From positions 1 to 38,665 of the forward strand of contig NZ_JAUYNP010000052.1 in NCBI RefSeq assembly GCF_030696055.1: a stretch of DNA of 38,665 nucleotides, in the 5' to 3' direction. The position numbers and the translations under genes were made by a program. Within the stretch, counting starts at the first letter, position 1. Each line of letters starts with the position of its first letter. Positions 24,628-33,243 of this stretch are shown here, in pieces. This stretch comes from Pseudomonas sp. (GTDB lineage Bacteria; Pseudomonadota; Gammaproteobacteria; Pseudomonadales; Pseudomonadaceae). Below the pieces are notes generated by a model that did not search any database, was not told the DNA's origin, and worked only from the letters and a program-made list of their open reading frames with translations.

Positions 24628-24643
24628 CTGAAAATTTATCCAG
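24628..24643 (+). promoter_or_regulatory. LexA (SOS) box-like site upstream of dinG
   Basis: CTG, then ten AT-rich bases (AAAATTTATC), then CAG: the core CTG-N10-CAG of gammaproteobacterial LexA sites, 20 bases before the ATG of dinG. dinG is a damage-inducible, LexA-controlled gene in E. coli, so position and neighbour both fit. The centre is less TA-alternating than the best sites. Confidence 0.55.
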
Positions 24644-24663
24644 TTTCTTCGCGCCTAGATCCC

Positions 24664-26808
24664 ATGCTCAGTACCGAACTCAAGTCCCAGATCCAGGGCG
24701 CTTACTCCCGTTTCCTCGAAGCCAAGTCGCTGAAGCCGCGCTATGGCCAGCGTTTGATGATCGCCGAAATCGCCAAAGTGCTCGGCGCCATCAACACCGA
24801 CGAGGAAGGCCGGCGCGATGGCGAGCCGGCGGTGGTGGCGGTCGAGGCCGGCACCGGTACCGGCAAGACCGTGGCCTACAGCCTGGCGGCGATTCCTACG
24901 GCCAAGGCGGCCGGCAAGCGTCTGGTGATCGCCACCGCGACCGTGGCGCTGCAAGAGCAGATCGTGCACAAGGATCTGCCGGATCTGCTGCGCAATAGCG
25001 GGCTGAACTTCAGTTTCGCCCTGGCCAAAGGCCGTGGCCGCTACCTGTGCCTGTCCAAGCTCGATCTGCTGTTGCAGGAAGGTCAGGCGCAGAGCACCAC
25101 CGCGCAGCTGTTCGAGGAAGAAGGCTTCAAGATCGACGTGGATGAGCAGAGCCAGAAGCTGTTTACCGCCATGATCGAGAAACTCGCCGGCAATAAGTGG
25201 GACGGCGACCGCGACAGCTGGCCCGAGGAATTAGAAGACAGCCGTTGGTCGCAACTGACCACCGACCATAGCCAGTGCACCAACCGCCATTGCCCGAATT
25301 TCCAGCAGTGCGCCTTCTACAAGGCCCGCGAGGGCATGGGCAAGGTCGATGTGATAGTCACCAACCACGATATGGTCCTGGCCGACCTGGCCTTGGGTGG
25401 CGGCGCCGTGCTGCCGGATCCGCGCGACACCCTCTATGTGTTCGATGAAGGCCACCATCTGCCGGACAAGGCCATCGGCCATTTCGCTCATTTCACCCGG
25501 CTGCGCTCGACCGCCGACTGGCTGGAACAGACCGCCAAGAACCTGACCAAGCTGCTGGCTCAGCATCCGCTGCCCGGCGATCTGGGGCGCCTGATCGAGC
25601 AGGTGCCGGAGCTGGCGCGGGAGATCAAGACCCAGCAGCAGTTTATGTTCGCCGCCTGCGAGCAGCTGGCCGAGTTCAAGCCCGGTGAAGACATGCAGGG
25701 CCGCGAGCGCCCGCGCCATCGCTTCGTCGGCGGCCTGGTGCCGGAGCATCTGCGCGAGCTGGGCATCGAGTTGAAGAAAGGCTTCAGCAAACTCACCGAC
25801 CTGTTCACCGGCGTCACCGAGCAGCTCAAGGAAGCCATGGACGGCGAAGCCACCATCGGCATCGCCAGCCACCAGGCCGAGGAGTGGTACCCGCTGTTCG
25901 GCAGCCTGCTGGCGCGCGCCCAGGGCAGCTGGGAGCTATGGCTGGCCTTTACCGCCGAAGACCCGGAAGACAGCCCGCCTATGGCGCGTTGGCTGACTCT
26001 GGCGGAAAGCGGCGCGCTGTTCGATATCGAGGTCAACGCCAGCCCTATCCTGGCCGCGGAAACCCTGCGGCGTAATCTGTGGAATGTCGCCTATGGCGCC
26101 CTGGTGACCTCGGCGACCCTGACCGCGCTGGGCACCTTCGACCGCTACCGGATGCGTGCCGGCCTGCCGAAAGTGGCGGTCACCACCGTGGTACCCAGTC
26201 CCTTCCACCATGCCGATGCCGGCGTGCTGCGGGTGCCGGACCTCAAGGCCGATCCGCGCGATGCGGTGGCCCATACCGCGGCGATCATTCGTGACTTGCC
26301 CGGCCTGGTGCAGGGTTCGCGCGGCACCCTGGTGCTGTTTTCTTCGCGCAAGCAGATGCAGGACGTCTTCGACGGCCTGGAGCGCGATTGGCGCAAACGG
26401 GTGTTTATCCAGGGTAATTTGTCCAAGCAGGAAACCCTGAACAAGCACAAGGCGCGGGTCGACAGTGGCGAGGAGAGCGTGCTGTTCGGCCTGGCCAGCT
26501 TCGCCGAGGGCGTGGACCTGCCCGGTGCCTACTGCGAACACGTGGTGATCGCCAAGATTCCCTTCGCCGTGCCGGATGACCCGGTGGAAGCGGCCCTGGC
26601 CGAGTGGATCGAGGCGCGCGGCGGCAATCCCTTTATGGAAATCGCCGTGCCGGATGCCTCGCTGCGTCTGGTGCAGGCTTGCGGGCGTTTGCTGCGCACC
26701 GAAGAGGATCGCGGCATCATTACCCTGTTGGACCGGCGGGTGGTCACCCAGCGTTATGGCAAGGCTATTCTCAATGCCTTGCCGCCGTTTCGCCGTGAGA
26801 TCAGCTGA
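24664..26808 (+). CDS. dinG: DinG, ATP-dependent 5'-3' DNA helicase with iron-sulfur cluster
   Basis: 714 residues, essentially E. coli DinG length (716). Walker A EAGTGTGKT (61-69); XPD-type cluster cysteines C129, C205, C210 and C216; DEGH box (261-264); C-terminal helicase motifs GTLVLFSSRKQMQ, FGLASFAEGVDLPG and QACGRLLRTEEDRG. DinG unwinds R-loops, forked DNA and G-quadruplexes after damage. I start at ATG 24664 (MLSTELKSQIQGAYS), which matches the family; no strong ribosome site is visible and an upstream TTG at 24619 would overlap the SOS-like box. Confidence 0.96.
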   Translation: MLSTELKSQIQGAYSRFLEAKSLKPRYGQRLMIAEIAKVLGAINTDEEGRRDGEPAVVAVEAGTGTGKTVAYSLAAIPTAKAAGKRLVIATATVALQEQIVHKDLPDLLRNSGLNFSFALAKGRGRYLCLSKLDLLLQEGQAQSTTAQLFEEEGFKIDVDEQSQKLFTAMIEKLAGNKWDGDRDSWPEELEDSRWSQLTTDHSQCTNRHCPNFQQCAFYKAREGMGKVDVIVTNHDMVLADLALGGGAVLPDPRDTLYVFDEGHHLPDKAIGHFAHFTRLRSTADWLEQTAKNLTKLLAQHPLPGDLGRLIEQVPELAREIKTQQQFMFAACEQLAEFKPGEDMQGRERPRHRFVGGLVPEHLRELGIELKKGFSKLTDLFTGVTEQLKEAMDGEATIGIASHQAEEWYPLFGSLLARAQGSWELWLAFTAEDPEDSPPMARWLTLAESGALFDIEVNASPILAAETLRRNLWNVAYGALVTSATLTALGTFDRYRMRAGLPKVAVTTVVPSPFHHADAGVLRVPDLKADPRDAVAHTAAIIRDLPGLVQGSRGTLVLFSSRKQMQDVFDGLERDWRKRVFIQGNLSKQETLNKHKARVDSGEESVLFGLASFAEGVDLPGAYCEHVVIAKIPFAVPDDPVEAALAEWIEARGGNPFMEIAVPDASLRLVQACGRLLRTEEDRGIITLLDRRVVTQRYGKAILNALPPFRREIS

Positions 26809-26861
26809 GTCTCTGCTGGGCTTGCCGAGTGGTATGACTGAAGCCTGGCGCGGCTGCAAGC

Positions 26862-26880
26862 GTCTGAACAGCGTTCAGAC
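26862..26880. promoter_or_regulatory. Perfect dyad, possible TetR-type operator
   Basis: GTCTGAAC-AGC-GTTCAGAC is an 8-bp perfect inverted repeat with a 3-base centre, 95 bases upstream of the GH50-like gene. It has no T-run, so it is not a terminator for dinG. The inner TGAAC-N3-GTTCA resembles operators of TetR-family repressors. Confidence 0.45.
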
Positions 26881-26974
26881 CGGGTCCGCCGCTAGGTGAT
26901 GGAAAATTGTTGTGGCTCTGGGCGATCCCGTCCAAGGGCGCAGGATCAATCTGGTAGATGGGGGAGTGTGGTTC

Positions 26975-29185
26975 GTGAAGGTTAACGCCAGGCTGCAAGC
27001 GCGCATTCTGTTGTCGGCACTGTTGAGCTTTTCCGCGGCCGTTACGGCTGGCGATAAGGTCGAGCTGTTCAACTTCGTGCGTCCCATAGATGCGGTGCAA
27101 GTGACGACCAAGGATGCGGCGCTACCGAGTCGCATCGCCGAACCCACGGCGTCAGGCGAAGTGCTGCGCCGGGTGACCTTCAACCCGGCCGAACAGCCGA
27201 GCCTGCGTCTTACCCCGCAAAGCGGCAGTTGGGATTGGTCCAAGCAGGCGGTGCTGAGCCTGCGCCTGCAGAACGCCATGGACTGGGCGCTGACCCTCGA
27301 TGTGCAGATTGACAGTGCCGACGGTAAAAGCCTGAAGAGCCGCATCGCCTTGCCCGCCGGCCCGGCGCAGACCCTGCTGGTGCCCTTGCAGGCCAGCTCG
27401 CCGCGTGATCAGGGCATGCGCGCGGGCGTGCCCATGCCGTGGAATCACAATGGCCAGCGCCTGCTGGTGGCCGACACCGTGCTGGGCGAGTTGGACCCGG
27501 CCCGGGTCATAGCTGTGACCCTGTCGCTGCCCAAACCGAAAGCGGCGCAGAGCATTCTGATCAGCCACTTCGCGGTCAGCAGCGGCGCAGAGCGGGCGGC
27601 CGCCTACCAGGGCATAGTCGATGGCTACGGCCAGTTCACTCGTGGGGATTGGCCCGGCAAGGTCAAGAACGACCAGCAGCTGCAACAGGCCGCCCTGCAG
27701 GAGCAGAAACAACTGCCGGCCTGGTTGGCCGAGCGTGCGCCGCAGGATCAGTACGGCGGCTGGCTCGGCGGGCAGCACTTCGATGCCACGGGCTTCTTCC
27801 GCACGGAGAAACGCGATGGCCGCTGGTTCCTGGTGACGCCTGAGGGCAATCCCTTCTATTCCCTCGGGGTCAATGCGGTAACCGCCGAGCAAAGCGCCAC
27901 CTATGTCGAAGGCCGCGAAACGATGTTCACGGCCTTGCCCAAAGAAGGTGAGGCGCTGGCCAAGCATTCCGGTAGCGCGGACAGTCGCAGCGACACCGGG
28001 GCGAACAAAGGCCGGGCCTTCGCCAAGGGCCGTTGGTTCGACTTCTACGCGGCCAACCTGGAGCGCAGTTACGGCTCAGCCGACCCGGCACGCTGGCTCA
28101 GCCACAGCCAGGACCGTCTGCAGGCCTGGGGTTTCAATACCCTGGGCAACTGGAGCGATCCGGCTTTCCTCAAGGACGCGCGCCTGCCTTACAGCATTCC
28201 GCTGGTGATCCATGGCGATTACGCCACCATCAGCACCGGCGTCGATTGGTGGGGCGGCATGCCCGACCCGTTCGACCCACGCTTTGCCATGGCCACCGAA
28301 CGGGCGGTGGCTATCGCCTCGCGCGATCACCGCGACAACCCCTGGTTGCTCGGCTACTTCGCCGACAACGAGCTGGCCTGGGCCGGCGCGGCAGATGATC
28401 CGCACGGGCGCTACGCCCTGGCTTACGCCACCTTGCGCCTGACCACCGATGTGCCGGCCAAACGCGCCTTTCTCAAGCAGCTGCGCGACAAGTACCGCAA
28501 CCACAATGGCCTGTCCCGGGCCTGGGGCATCCAGCTGGCAGCCTGGGAGCTGATGGAAGACCCGGGTTTCCAGGCGCCGCTGCCCAGCGCAGAGTTCCCG
28601 GCCATCGAAAAGGATATGCAGGCCTTCCTGCGCCTGTACGCCAGCACCTATTTCAAGACCATCGCCGATTCCCTGGAGTGGCATGCGCCGAACCACCTGC
28701 TGTTGGGCGGCCGCTTTGCCAGCAGCATCCCCGAGGCGGTGGAGGCCTGCGCCGAGTTCTGTGATCTGCTGAGTTTCAATTTCTATACCCGCGAGCCGCA
28801 GCAGGGCTACGACTTCGCGGCGCTGCGCGCGCTGGATAAACCGCTGCTGGTCAGCGAATTCCACTTCGGCTCGCGGGATCGCGGTCCCTTCTGGGGCGGT
28901 GTCGCCGAGGTCTACAAGGAAGAGGAGCGCGGCCCGGCCTATGCGCACTTCCTGGCCAAGGCCCTGGAAGAGCCGCAGATAGTCGGCGTGCACTGGTTCC
29001 AGTACCTCGACCAACCGGCCACCGGGCGTCTGCTCGATGGCGAGAACGGCCACCTGGGCCTGGTCGGCATCACCGATCGGCCCTGGGATGGCTTCGTCAA
29101 GGCGGTGCGCAAGGCCAACCAGGGGGTGGTCAAGGCCCTGCTCAAGCCAGAAGTGGCTGCCGCGCCGGCGCCTGCTACGCCGTGA
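26975..29185 (+). CDS. GH50 beta-agarase-like glycoside hydrolase, exported
   Basis: 736 residues from a GTG at 26975, eight bases after GGGGGAG; this start gives a clean signal peptide (MKVNARLQARILLSALLS to about AAVTAG). Residues 30-210 are a beta-sandwich, carbohydrate-binding-like domain; 255-720 a TIM barrel with GH50 hallmarks: DFYAANLERSYG, RLQAWGFNTLGNWSDP, WWGGMPDPFDP, the acid/base in FADNELAW (E466) and the nucleophile in SEFHFGSRDRG (E628). GH50 enzymes cut beta-1,4 bonds in agarose. In a Pseudomonas the real substrate may be another galactan or an exopolysaccharide. It lies alone between dinG and a serine hydrolase gene, without transporters or other agar genes. Confidence 0.8.
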   Translation: MKVNARLQARILLSALLSFSAAVTAGDKVELFNFVRPIDAVQVTTKDAALPSRIAEPTASGEVLRRVTFNPAEQPSLRLTPQSGSWDWSKQAVLSLRLQNAMDWALTLDVQIDSADGKSLKSRIALPAGPAQTLLVPLQASSPRDQGMRAGVPMPWNHNGQRLLVADTVLGELDPARVIAVTLSLPKPKAAQSILISHFAVSSGAERAAAYQGIVDGYGQFTRGDWPGKVKNDQQLQQAALQEQKQLPAWLAERAPQDQYGGWLGGQHFDATGFFRTEKRDGRWFLVTPEGNPFYSLGVNAVTAEQSATYVEGRETMFTALPKEGEALAKHSGSADSRSDTGANKGRAFAKGRWFDFYAANLERSYGSADPARWLSHSQDRLQAWGFNTLGNWSDPAFLKDARLPYSIPLVIHGDYATISTGVDWWGGMPDPFDPRFAMATERAVAIASRDHRDNPWLLGYFADNELAWAGAADDPHGRYALAYATLRLTTDVPAKRAFLKQLRDKYRNHNGLSRAWGIQLAAWELMEDPGFQAPLPSAEFPAIEKDMQAFLRLYASTYFKTIADSLEWHAPNHLLLGGRFASSIPEAVEACAEFCDLLSFNFYTREPQQGYDFAALRALDKPLLVSEFHFGSRDRGPFWGGVAEVYKEEERGPAYAHFLAKALEEPQIVGVHWFQYLDQPATGRLLDGENGHLGLVGITDRPWDGFVKAVRKANQGVVKALLKPEVAAAPAPATP

Positions 29186-29284
29186 TGGAGGGGTCGCCGG
29201 GTGGCTGGTCCAGCTTGCGCACGGTTCACAGCGGGCGGCAGAGCTGGAACAATCCGCGCAGCCATTGAATAGAGGAGCGGGGCG

Positions 29285-30430
29285 GTGCAGATACAGGGTT
29301 ATTTCGATCTCAAGTTCGAGGCGCTGAGGGACGGCTTCGCCGCCTTGTTCGAGGATCCGCAAGAGCGCGGCATGGCGCTCTGCGTGCAGATCGGCGGCGA
29401 GACAGTGGTGGACCTGTGGGCCGGCAGTGCCGACAAGGATGGCCAGCAGGCCTGGCACAGCGACACCATCCTCAACCTGTTCTCCTGCACCAAGACCTTT
29501 ACCGCGGTCACCGTCTTGCAACTGGTCGGCGAGGGCAAGCTCGAGCTGGATGCCCCGGTCGCCCGTTACTGGCCGGAGTTCGCCGCCGCCGGCAAGGAAA
29601 AAATCACCCTGCGCCATCTGCTCAGCCACCGGGCCGGGCTGCCGGCCGTGCGCGAGTTGCTGCCGGCCGAAGCCTTGTATGACTGGCAGGCGATGACCCG
29701 CGCGCTGGCAGCCGAACAGCCCTGGTGGCCGCTCGGCGAGGGCCATGGTTATGCGCCCATCACCTTCGGCTGGCTGGTCGGCGAAGTGCTGCGCCGGGTA
29801 GAAGGCCGCGGCCCGGGCGAGTCCATAGTCGCGCGCACCGCCAAGCCCCTGGGTCTGGATTTCCATGTCGGCCTGGCCGATCAGGAGTTCGGGCGGGTGG
29901 CGACCATCTCCCGCGGCAAGGGCAACCTCGGCGACGCCGCGGCCCAGCGCTTGCTCAAGACCATGATGAGCGAGCCCACCGCCATGAGCACGCGGGCCTT
30001 CACCAACCCGCCCTCGATCATGACCAGCACCAACAAGCCCGAGTGGCGGCGTATGCAGCAGCCGGCGGCGAATGGCCACGGCAATGCGCGCAGCCTGGCG
30101 GGTTTCTACAGCGGTCTGCTGGACGGTCGCTTGCTGGAGAGCGAGCTGCTCGATGAACTCACCCGCGAGCACGCCGTGGGTGAGGACAAGACCCTGCTGA
30201 CCCGCACCCGCTTCGGTTTGGGCTGCATGCTCGACCAGCCGGAGGTGGCCAACGCCACCTATGGCATGGGCCCGCGGGCCTTCGGTCACCCGGGCGCCGG
30301 CGGTTCCATCGGCTTTGCCGACCCCGAGCGGGATGTCGCTTTTGGCTTTGTCACCAACAATTTAGGACCGTTCGTCTTGATGGACCCCCGTGCGCAGAAA
30401 CTTGCGCATCTGTTGGCTGATTGTTTGTAG
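29285..30430 (+). CDS. Serine hydrolase, class C beta-lactamase/EstB-type esterase
   Basis: 381 residues, no signal peptide, so cytosolic. The nucleophile motif S-x-x-K reads SCTK (S67-K70), the general-base Tyr is Y156 (GYAP), and HPGAGG near residue 335 replaces the KTG of true beta-lactamases, as usual in EstB-type carboxylesterases. The GTG start at 29285 is supported by GAGGAG seven bases before it. Located 99 bp after the GH50-like gene on the same strand; an operon with it is possible. Substrate unknown; lipid or aryl esters are typical for the group. Confidence 0.88.
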   Translation: MQIQGYFDLKFEALRDGFAALFEDPQERGMALCVQIGGETVVDLWAGSADKDGQQAWHSDTILNLFSCTKTFTAVTVLQLVGEGKLELDAPVARYWPEFAAAGKEKITLRHLLSHRAGLPAVRELLPAEALYDWQAMTRALAAEQPWWPLGEGHGYAPITFGWLVGEVLRRVEGRGPGESIVARTAKPLGLDFHVGLADQEFGRVATISRGKGNLGDAAAQRLLKTMMSEPTAMSTRAFTNPPSIMTSTNKPEWRRMQQPAANGHGNARSLAGFYSGLLDGRLLESELLDELTREHAVGEDKTLLTRTRFGLGCMLDQPEVANATYGMGPRAFGHPGAGGSIGFADPERDVAFGFVTNNLGPFVLMDPRAQKLAHLLADCL

Positions 30431-30524
30431 CCGGCTCGGCTAAACTTCTGTGCAACCTGGCGTGGCCTGCTGCTTGAGCAGGGCATGGACCGCTCTTTTT
30501 TGCTCATCAAGATGTGGATAACTG

Positions 30525-31346
30525 ATGCTTGCCAACAAATCTCTCGCCTTCGCCCTGTGTGTGCTGATCAGCGGTTGCAGCGCCTTCGACAAAGTCGACA
30601 AGGCCGCTAAGCCTGCCCCCAAAGCGGTGGCGGCCATGCCGGCGCCAGCCGTCACCCAGGCCTGGCTGGACGATTACGAGCCGCGCGTGCGCGAGGCGAT
30701 CAAGGGCAGTCCCTTCGAGCTGGAGCGCCGCGAGAACCTGTTGGTGGTCACCGCGCCGGTGCAGCGCTCATTCAATCCGGATCGCCCGCAGATGATGTTG
30801 CCGGCGATCCTGGGGCCCCTCAGCCGTATGGCCAAGTTGCTGGAAAAGGACGAGAAGATCGGCGTACTGGTGCTGGGCCACGCCGACAGCAGTGGCGAGG
30901 ATGCGCTCAACCGTGAGTTGAGCCATCAGCGCGCCCGGGCCTTTACCTCGATTTTCCGCTTGAGTGGCCTCAAGCAGAGTCGTCTGATGGTCAAGGGGCT
31001 GGGTTCGGACATGCCGCGCGCCGCCAATGACAGTGCCGCAGGCCGCGCGCTGAACCGTCGTGTGGAAATCCTGCTGACCTCCCAAGACACCCTGAATGCC
31101 TTGCTCGCCAAGTACAGCAAGCCGGCCGTGGCACCGGTCACGGTTGTTGCTACGGCTAAACCTGCGGTGGATAAAGCCACCAAGGTCAAAGCCAAGGCCA
31201 AAGTCGAGAGCAAGGCGAAAAGCAAGGTGGCGGCAAGCCAGCCGACTAGCGGCAAGTCGGCAACCAGCAAGCCAGTAACCAGTAAGCCGGCGGCCAGCAA
31301 ACCGGCGGATAGCAAGCAGCTGGTTGCGGCAGATCAAGTCAAATAG
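30525..31346 (+). CDS. OmpA-family lipoprotein with Lys-rich repetitive tail
   Basis: 273 residues. Signal with lipobox VLISGC, Lys/Ala/Pro linker, then an OmpA-type domain (about 60-190) with LGHADSSGEDALNRELSHQRA and GRALNRRVEILL, and a long low-complexity tail (from about 205) of Lys, Ala, Ser and Thr, including SKPVTSKPAASKPADSK. The tail is strongly basic and could bind DNA, lipopolysaccharide or the cell wall. It is more distant from the pair at 21.2-22.7 kb than they are from each other. Gene order before pdxH matches P. aeruginosa PA1048 as I recall. Confidence 0.87.
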   Translation: MLANKSLAFALCVLISGCSAFDKVDKAAKPAPKAVAAMPAPAVTQAWLDDYEPRVREAIKGSPFELERRENLLVVTAPVQRSFNPDRPQMMLPAILGPLSRMAKLLEKDEKIGVLVLGHADSSGEDALNRELSHQRARAFTSIFRLSGLKQSRLMVKGLGSDMPRAANDSAAGRALNRRVEILLTSQDTLNALLAKYSKPAVAPVTVVATAKPAVDKATKVKAKAKVESKAKSKVAASQPTSGKSATSKPVTSKPAASKPADSKQLVAADQVK

Positions 31347-31371
31347 AGCGGCTGCCGTTAAGCTAGGCGCT

Positions 31372-31637
31372 AGGGTCTGTTGACGTTTCGCAGCGAGCCG
31401 CGTTGCTGCGCCAAATTGCGCCAGGCAAGGCGCAGGACGCCGGCAATGGTCGCTCCCTTGCCAAGTCCTGCAACACCGCCTGGCGCAATTTGCCGCGCAA
31501 CCCGAAGGGACGGGCCTGTTTTTGCGCGCTGCTGCGTTTCTCGTCGCTTATTTGGAATAACCAAACCACGCTCCTCGTGCCTGGCCCCGCGCAAAAACAG
31601 GCTCCGGCGCGGCCGCGACGAAACGTCAACAGACCCT
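31372..31637. repeat. 266-bp structured repeat with 19-bp perfect terminal inverted repeats (MITE-like)
   Basis: The ends AGGGTCTGTTGACGTTTCG (31372-31390) and its exact complement (31619-31637) bound the element. Inside are two independent hairpins: 31412-31426 with 31478-31492 (CAAATTGCGCCAGGC, 15 bp, with a nested GCAGGAC/GTCCTGC) and 31514-31528 with 31588-31602 (GCCTGTTTTTGCGCG, 15 bp, with inner TTTGG/CCAAA). The single strand would fold as a three-way junction. There is no coding sequence and no clear target-site duplication. It fits a non-autonomous element or a mobile-repeat family. It ends ten bases before the pdxH ribosome site. Confidence 0.88.
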
Positions 31638-31659
31638 GGCTGTTCTTGAGGATTTGCCT

Positions 31660-32307
31660 ATGACTCGAACCCTGGCTGACATGCGCCGCGACTACACCCG
31701 TGATGGTCTCAGCGAGGCGCATGCGCCGCTGCTGCCCTTCCCGCTGTTCGAGCAATGGTTTGCCGAGGCGCTGAAGACCGAGCAACTGCCGGTCGAACCC
31801 AATGCCATGACCCTGGCCACGGTCGATGGCGAGGGCCGCCCGCACTGTCGGGTGCTGTTGCTCAAGGGCTTGGACGCGCGCGGCTTTACCTTCTTCAGCA
31901 ATTACGACAGCGCCAAGGGCGAGCAACTGGCGGCCAATCCCTTTGCCGCCATGACCTTCTTCTGGCCCAGCCTGGAACGTCAGGTGCGTATCGAAGGGCG
32001 GGTGGAGCGGGTCACCGCGGCCGAGTGCGATGCCTATTTCCAAGTGCGCCCGCTGGGCAGTCGCCTGGGGGCCTGGGCTTCGCCGCAGAGCCAGGTGATC
32101 CAGGGCCGCAGCGAGCTGGAAAGCCTGCTGGCGCAAACCGAGCAGCGCTTTCTCGACAGCGCGCCCCATTGTCCGCCGCACTGGGGCGGCTACCGTTTGC
32201 TGCCTGAGCGCATCGAGTTCTGGCAGGGCCGTGCGAGCCGTCTGCATGACCGCCTCAATTATCGCCTGCAGGAGGGCGCCTGGCTGCGCGAGCGCCTGGC
32301 GCCCTAA
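31660..32307 (+). CDS. pdxH: Pyridoxamine/pyridoxine 5'-phosphate oxidase
   Basis: 215 residues, the usual length. An FMN enzyme oxidising PNP/PMP to pyridoxal phosphate. Conserved blocks: [73 protein letters not shown] and the C-terminal RLHDR-(x)n-W. GAGGA is seven bases before the ATG. The repeat at 31372-31637 lies right in front, so any promoter must be inside the repeat or upstream of it. Confidence 0.96.
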   Translation: MTRTLADMRRDYTRDGLSEAHAPLLPFPLFEQWFAEALKTEQLPVEPNAMTLATVDGEGRPHCRVLLLKGLDARGFTFFSNYDSAKGEQLAANPFAAMTFFWPSLERQVRIEGRVERVTAAECDAYFQVRPLGSRLGAWASPQSQVIQGRSELESLLAQTEQRFLDSAPHCPPHWGGYRLLPERIEFWQGRASRLHDRLNYRLQEGAWLRERLAP

Positions 32308-32445
32308 GCATCCGCCGCTGGTGAGGCAATGACGCGTCAGGTCGAGGGTGAGCCAAACGGGGCAAGCTGTTGTCTTAATATTGGCGGGTGACAGTTGCGT
32401 CGCGTGCGCGCTCTAATGAGCACCTGGCCAAGTGGAGGATCCATC

Positions 32446-32907
32446 ATGCGTAAAGCCTTAGTAGTGATTGCCGCGTGCGCGGCGCTGGCTCTGGTGGGCG
32501 GTTGCGCCTCCAGCCTGACCGGCGATACCTATTCGCGTGACGAGGCCCGTACCGTGCAGACCGTGCGCATGGGCACCATCGAGACGCTGCGTCCGGTGAA
32601 GATCGAGGGCACCAAGACCCCGATTGGCGCCGGTGCCGGCGCGATAATAGGCGGTGTGGCCGGTAGTGGTGTCGGCGGCGGGCGCGGCAGTGCGGTGGCG
32701 GCGGTCATAGGCGCGGTGGCCGGCGGCCTGCTTGGGGCTATGACCGAGGAAGGCCTGACCCGGACCCAGGGCGTGGAAATTACCGTGCTGGAAGATGACG
32801 GCAGCATGCGCGCCTATGTGCAGCAGGTCGAAGAAAACCAGATTTTCCGGGTGGGTGAGCGGGTGCGTATCCTGAGCGTCAACGGCACCAGTCGCGTTGC
32901 TCACTGA
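32446..32907 (+). CDS. slyB: SlyB-type glycine-zipper outer-membrane lipoprotein
   Basis: 153 residues. Lipobox ALVGGC, then the Gly-rich two-helix segment PIGAGAGAIIGGVAGSGVGGG and AVIGAVAGGLLGAMTEEGLTR (glycine zipper 2TM), and a C-terminal beta domain ending in RVGERVRILSVNG. SlyB in enterobacteria is PhoPQ-controlled and forms rings protecting outer-membrane proteins; no PhoP box was identified here. GGAGGAT precedes the ATG. Single gene with a strong terminator. Confidence 0.92.
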   Translation: MRKALVVIAACAALALVGGCASSLTGDTYSRDEARTVQTVRMGTIETLRPVKIEGTKTPIGAGAGAIIGGVAGSGVGGGRGSAVAAVIGAVAGGLLGAMTEEGLTRTQGVEITVLEDDGSMRAYVQQVEENQIFRVGERVRILSVNGTSRVAH

Positions 32908-32916
32908 GTCTTAATC

Positions 32917-32949
32917 AAGCCGGATCAGTGCGGACTGATCCGGCTTTTT
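32917..32949 (+). terminator. Terminator of slyB
   Basis: AAGCCGGATCAGT and ACTGATCCGGCTT form a perfect 13-bp stem with a 4-base loop, followed by a T-run. Confidence 0.93.
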
Positions 32950-33243
32950 CTTGCCCGTTTTTCCCCGCGGCGGACTTTCCGCGCTTGGCCTCGGTTGCAG
33001 GCAGCCAGCCTCGATGCAGAGCATTTAGTAATATTTCTATCCATGACGCAACGCCGATAGATATGGATAATCGCAGACCGTTCCGCGCCGGCCAGGGCTG
33101 AGTGAGCCTGCCCATTGTCTGGCACAGTGATGCTTTTAGGGCTTCTGGCGCAGGCATAGACCGGCGGCCATACAGCGAACACGCCGCTTGGGCCATCCGC
33201 TGCGCCCATGCCGCCTGGCCGAGTTCGCATAAGGGATTTTTGT
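32950..33243 (+). other. Leader region of the sha operon
   Basis: About 290 bases between the slyB terminator and shaA. An AT-rich island (33021-33066, TTTAGTAATATTTCTATCC and ATAGATATGGATAA) probably marks the promoter area, but I cannot pick unambiguous hexamers. The open frame starting at 33102 is a shadow of shaA in another frame. No riboswitch or RNA gene is recognised. Confidence 0.45.

Noticed and set aside
31363..32247. 294-codon minus-strand frame across the repeat and pdxH
   Set aside because: Shadow of pdxH continued through the inverted-repeat element.
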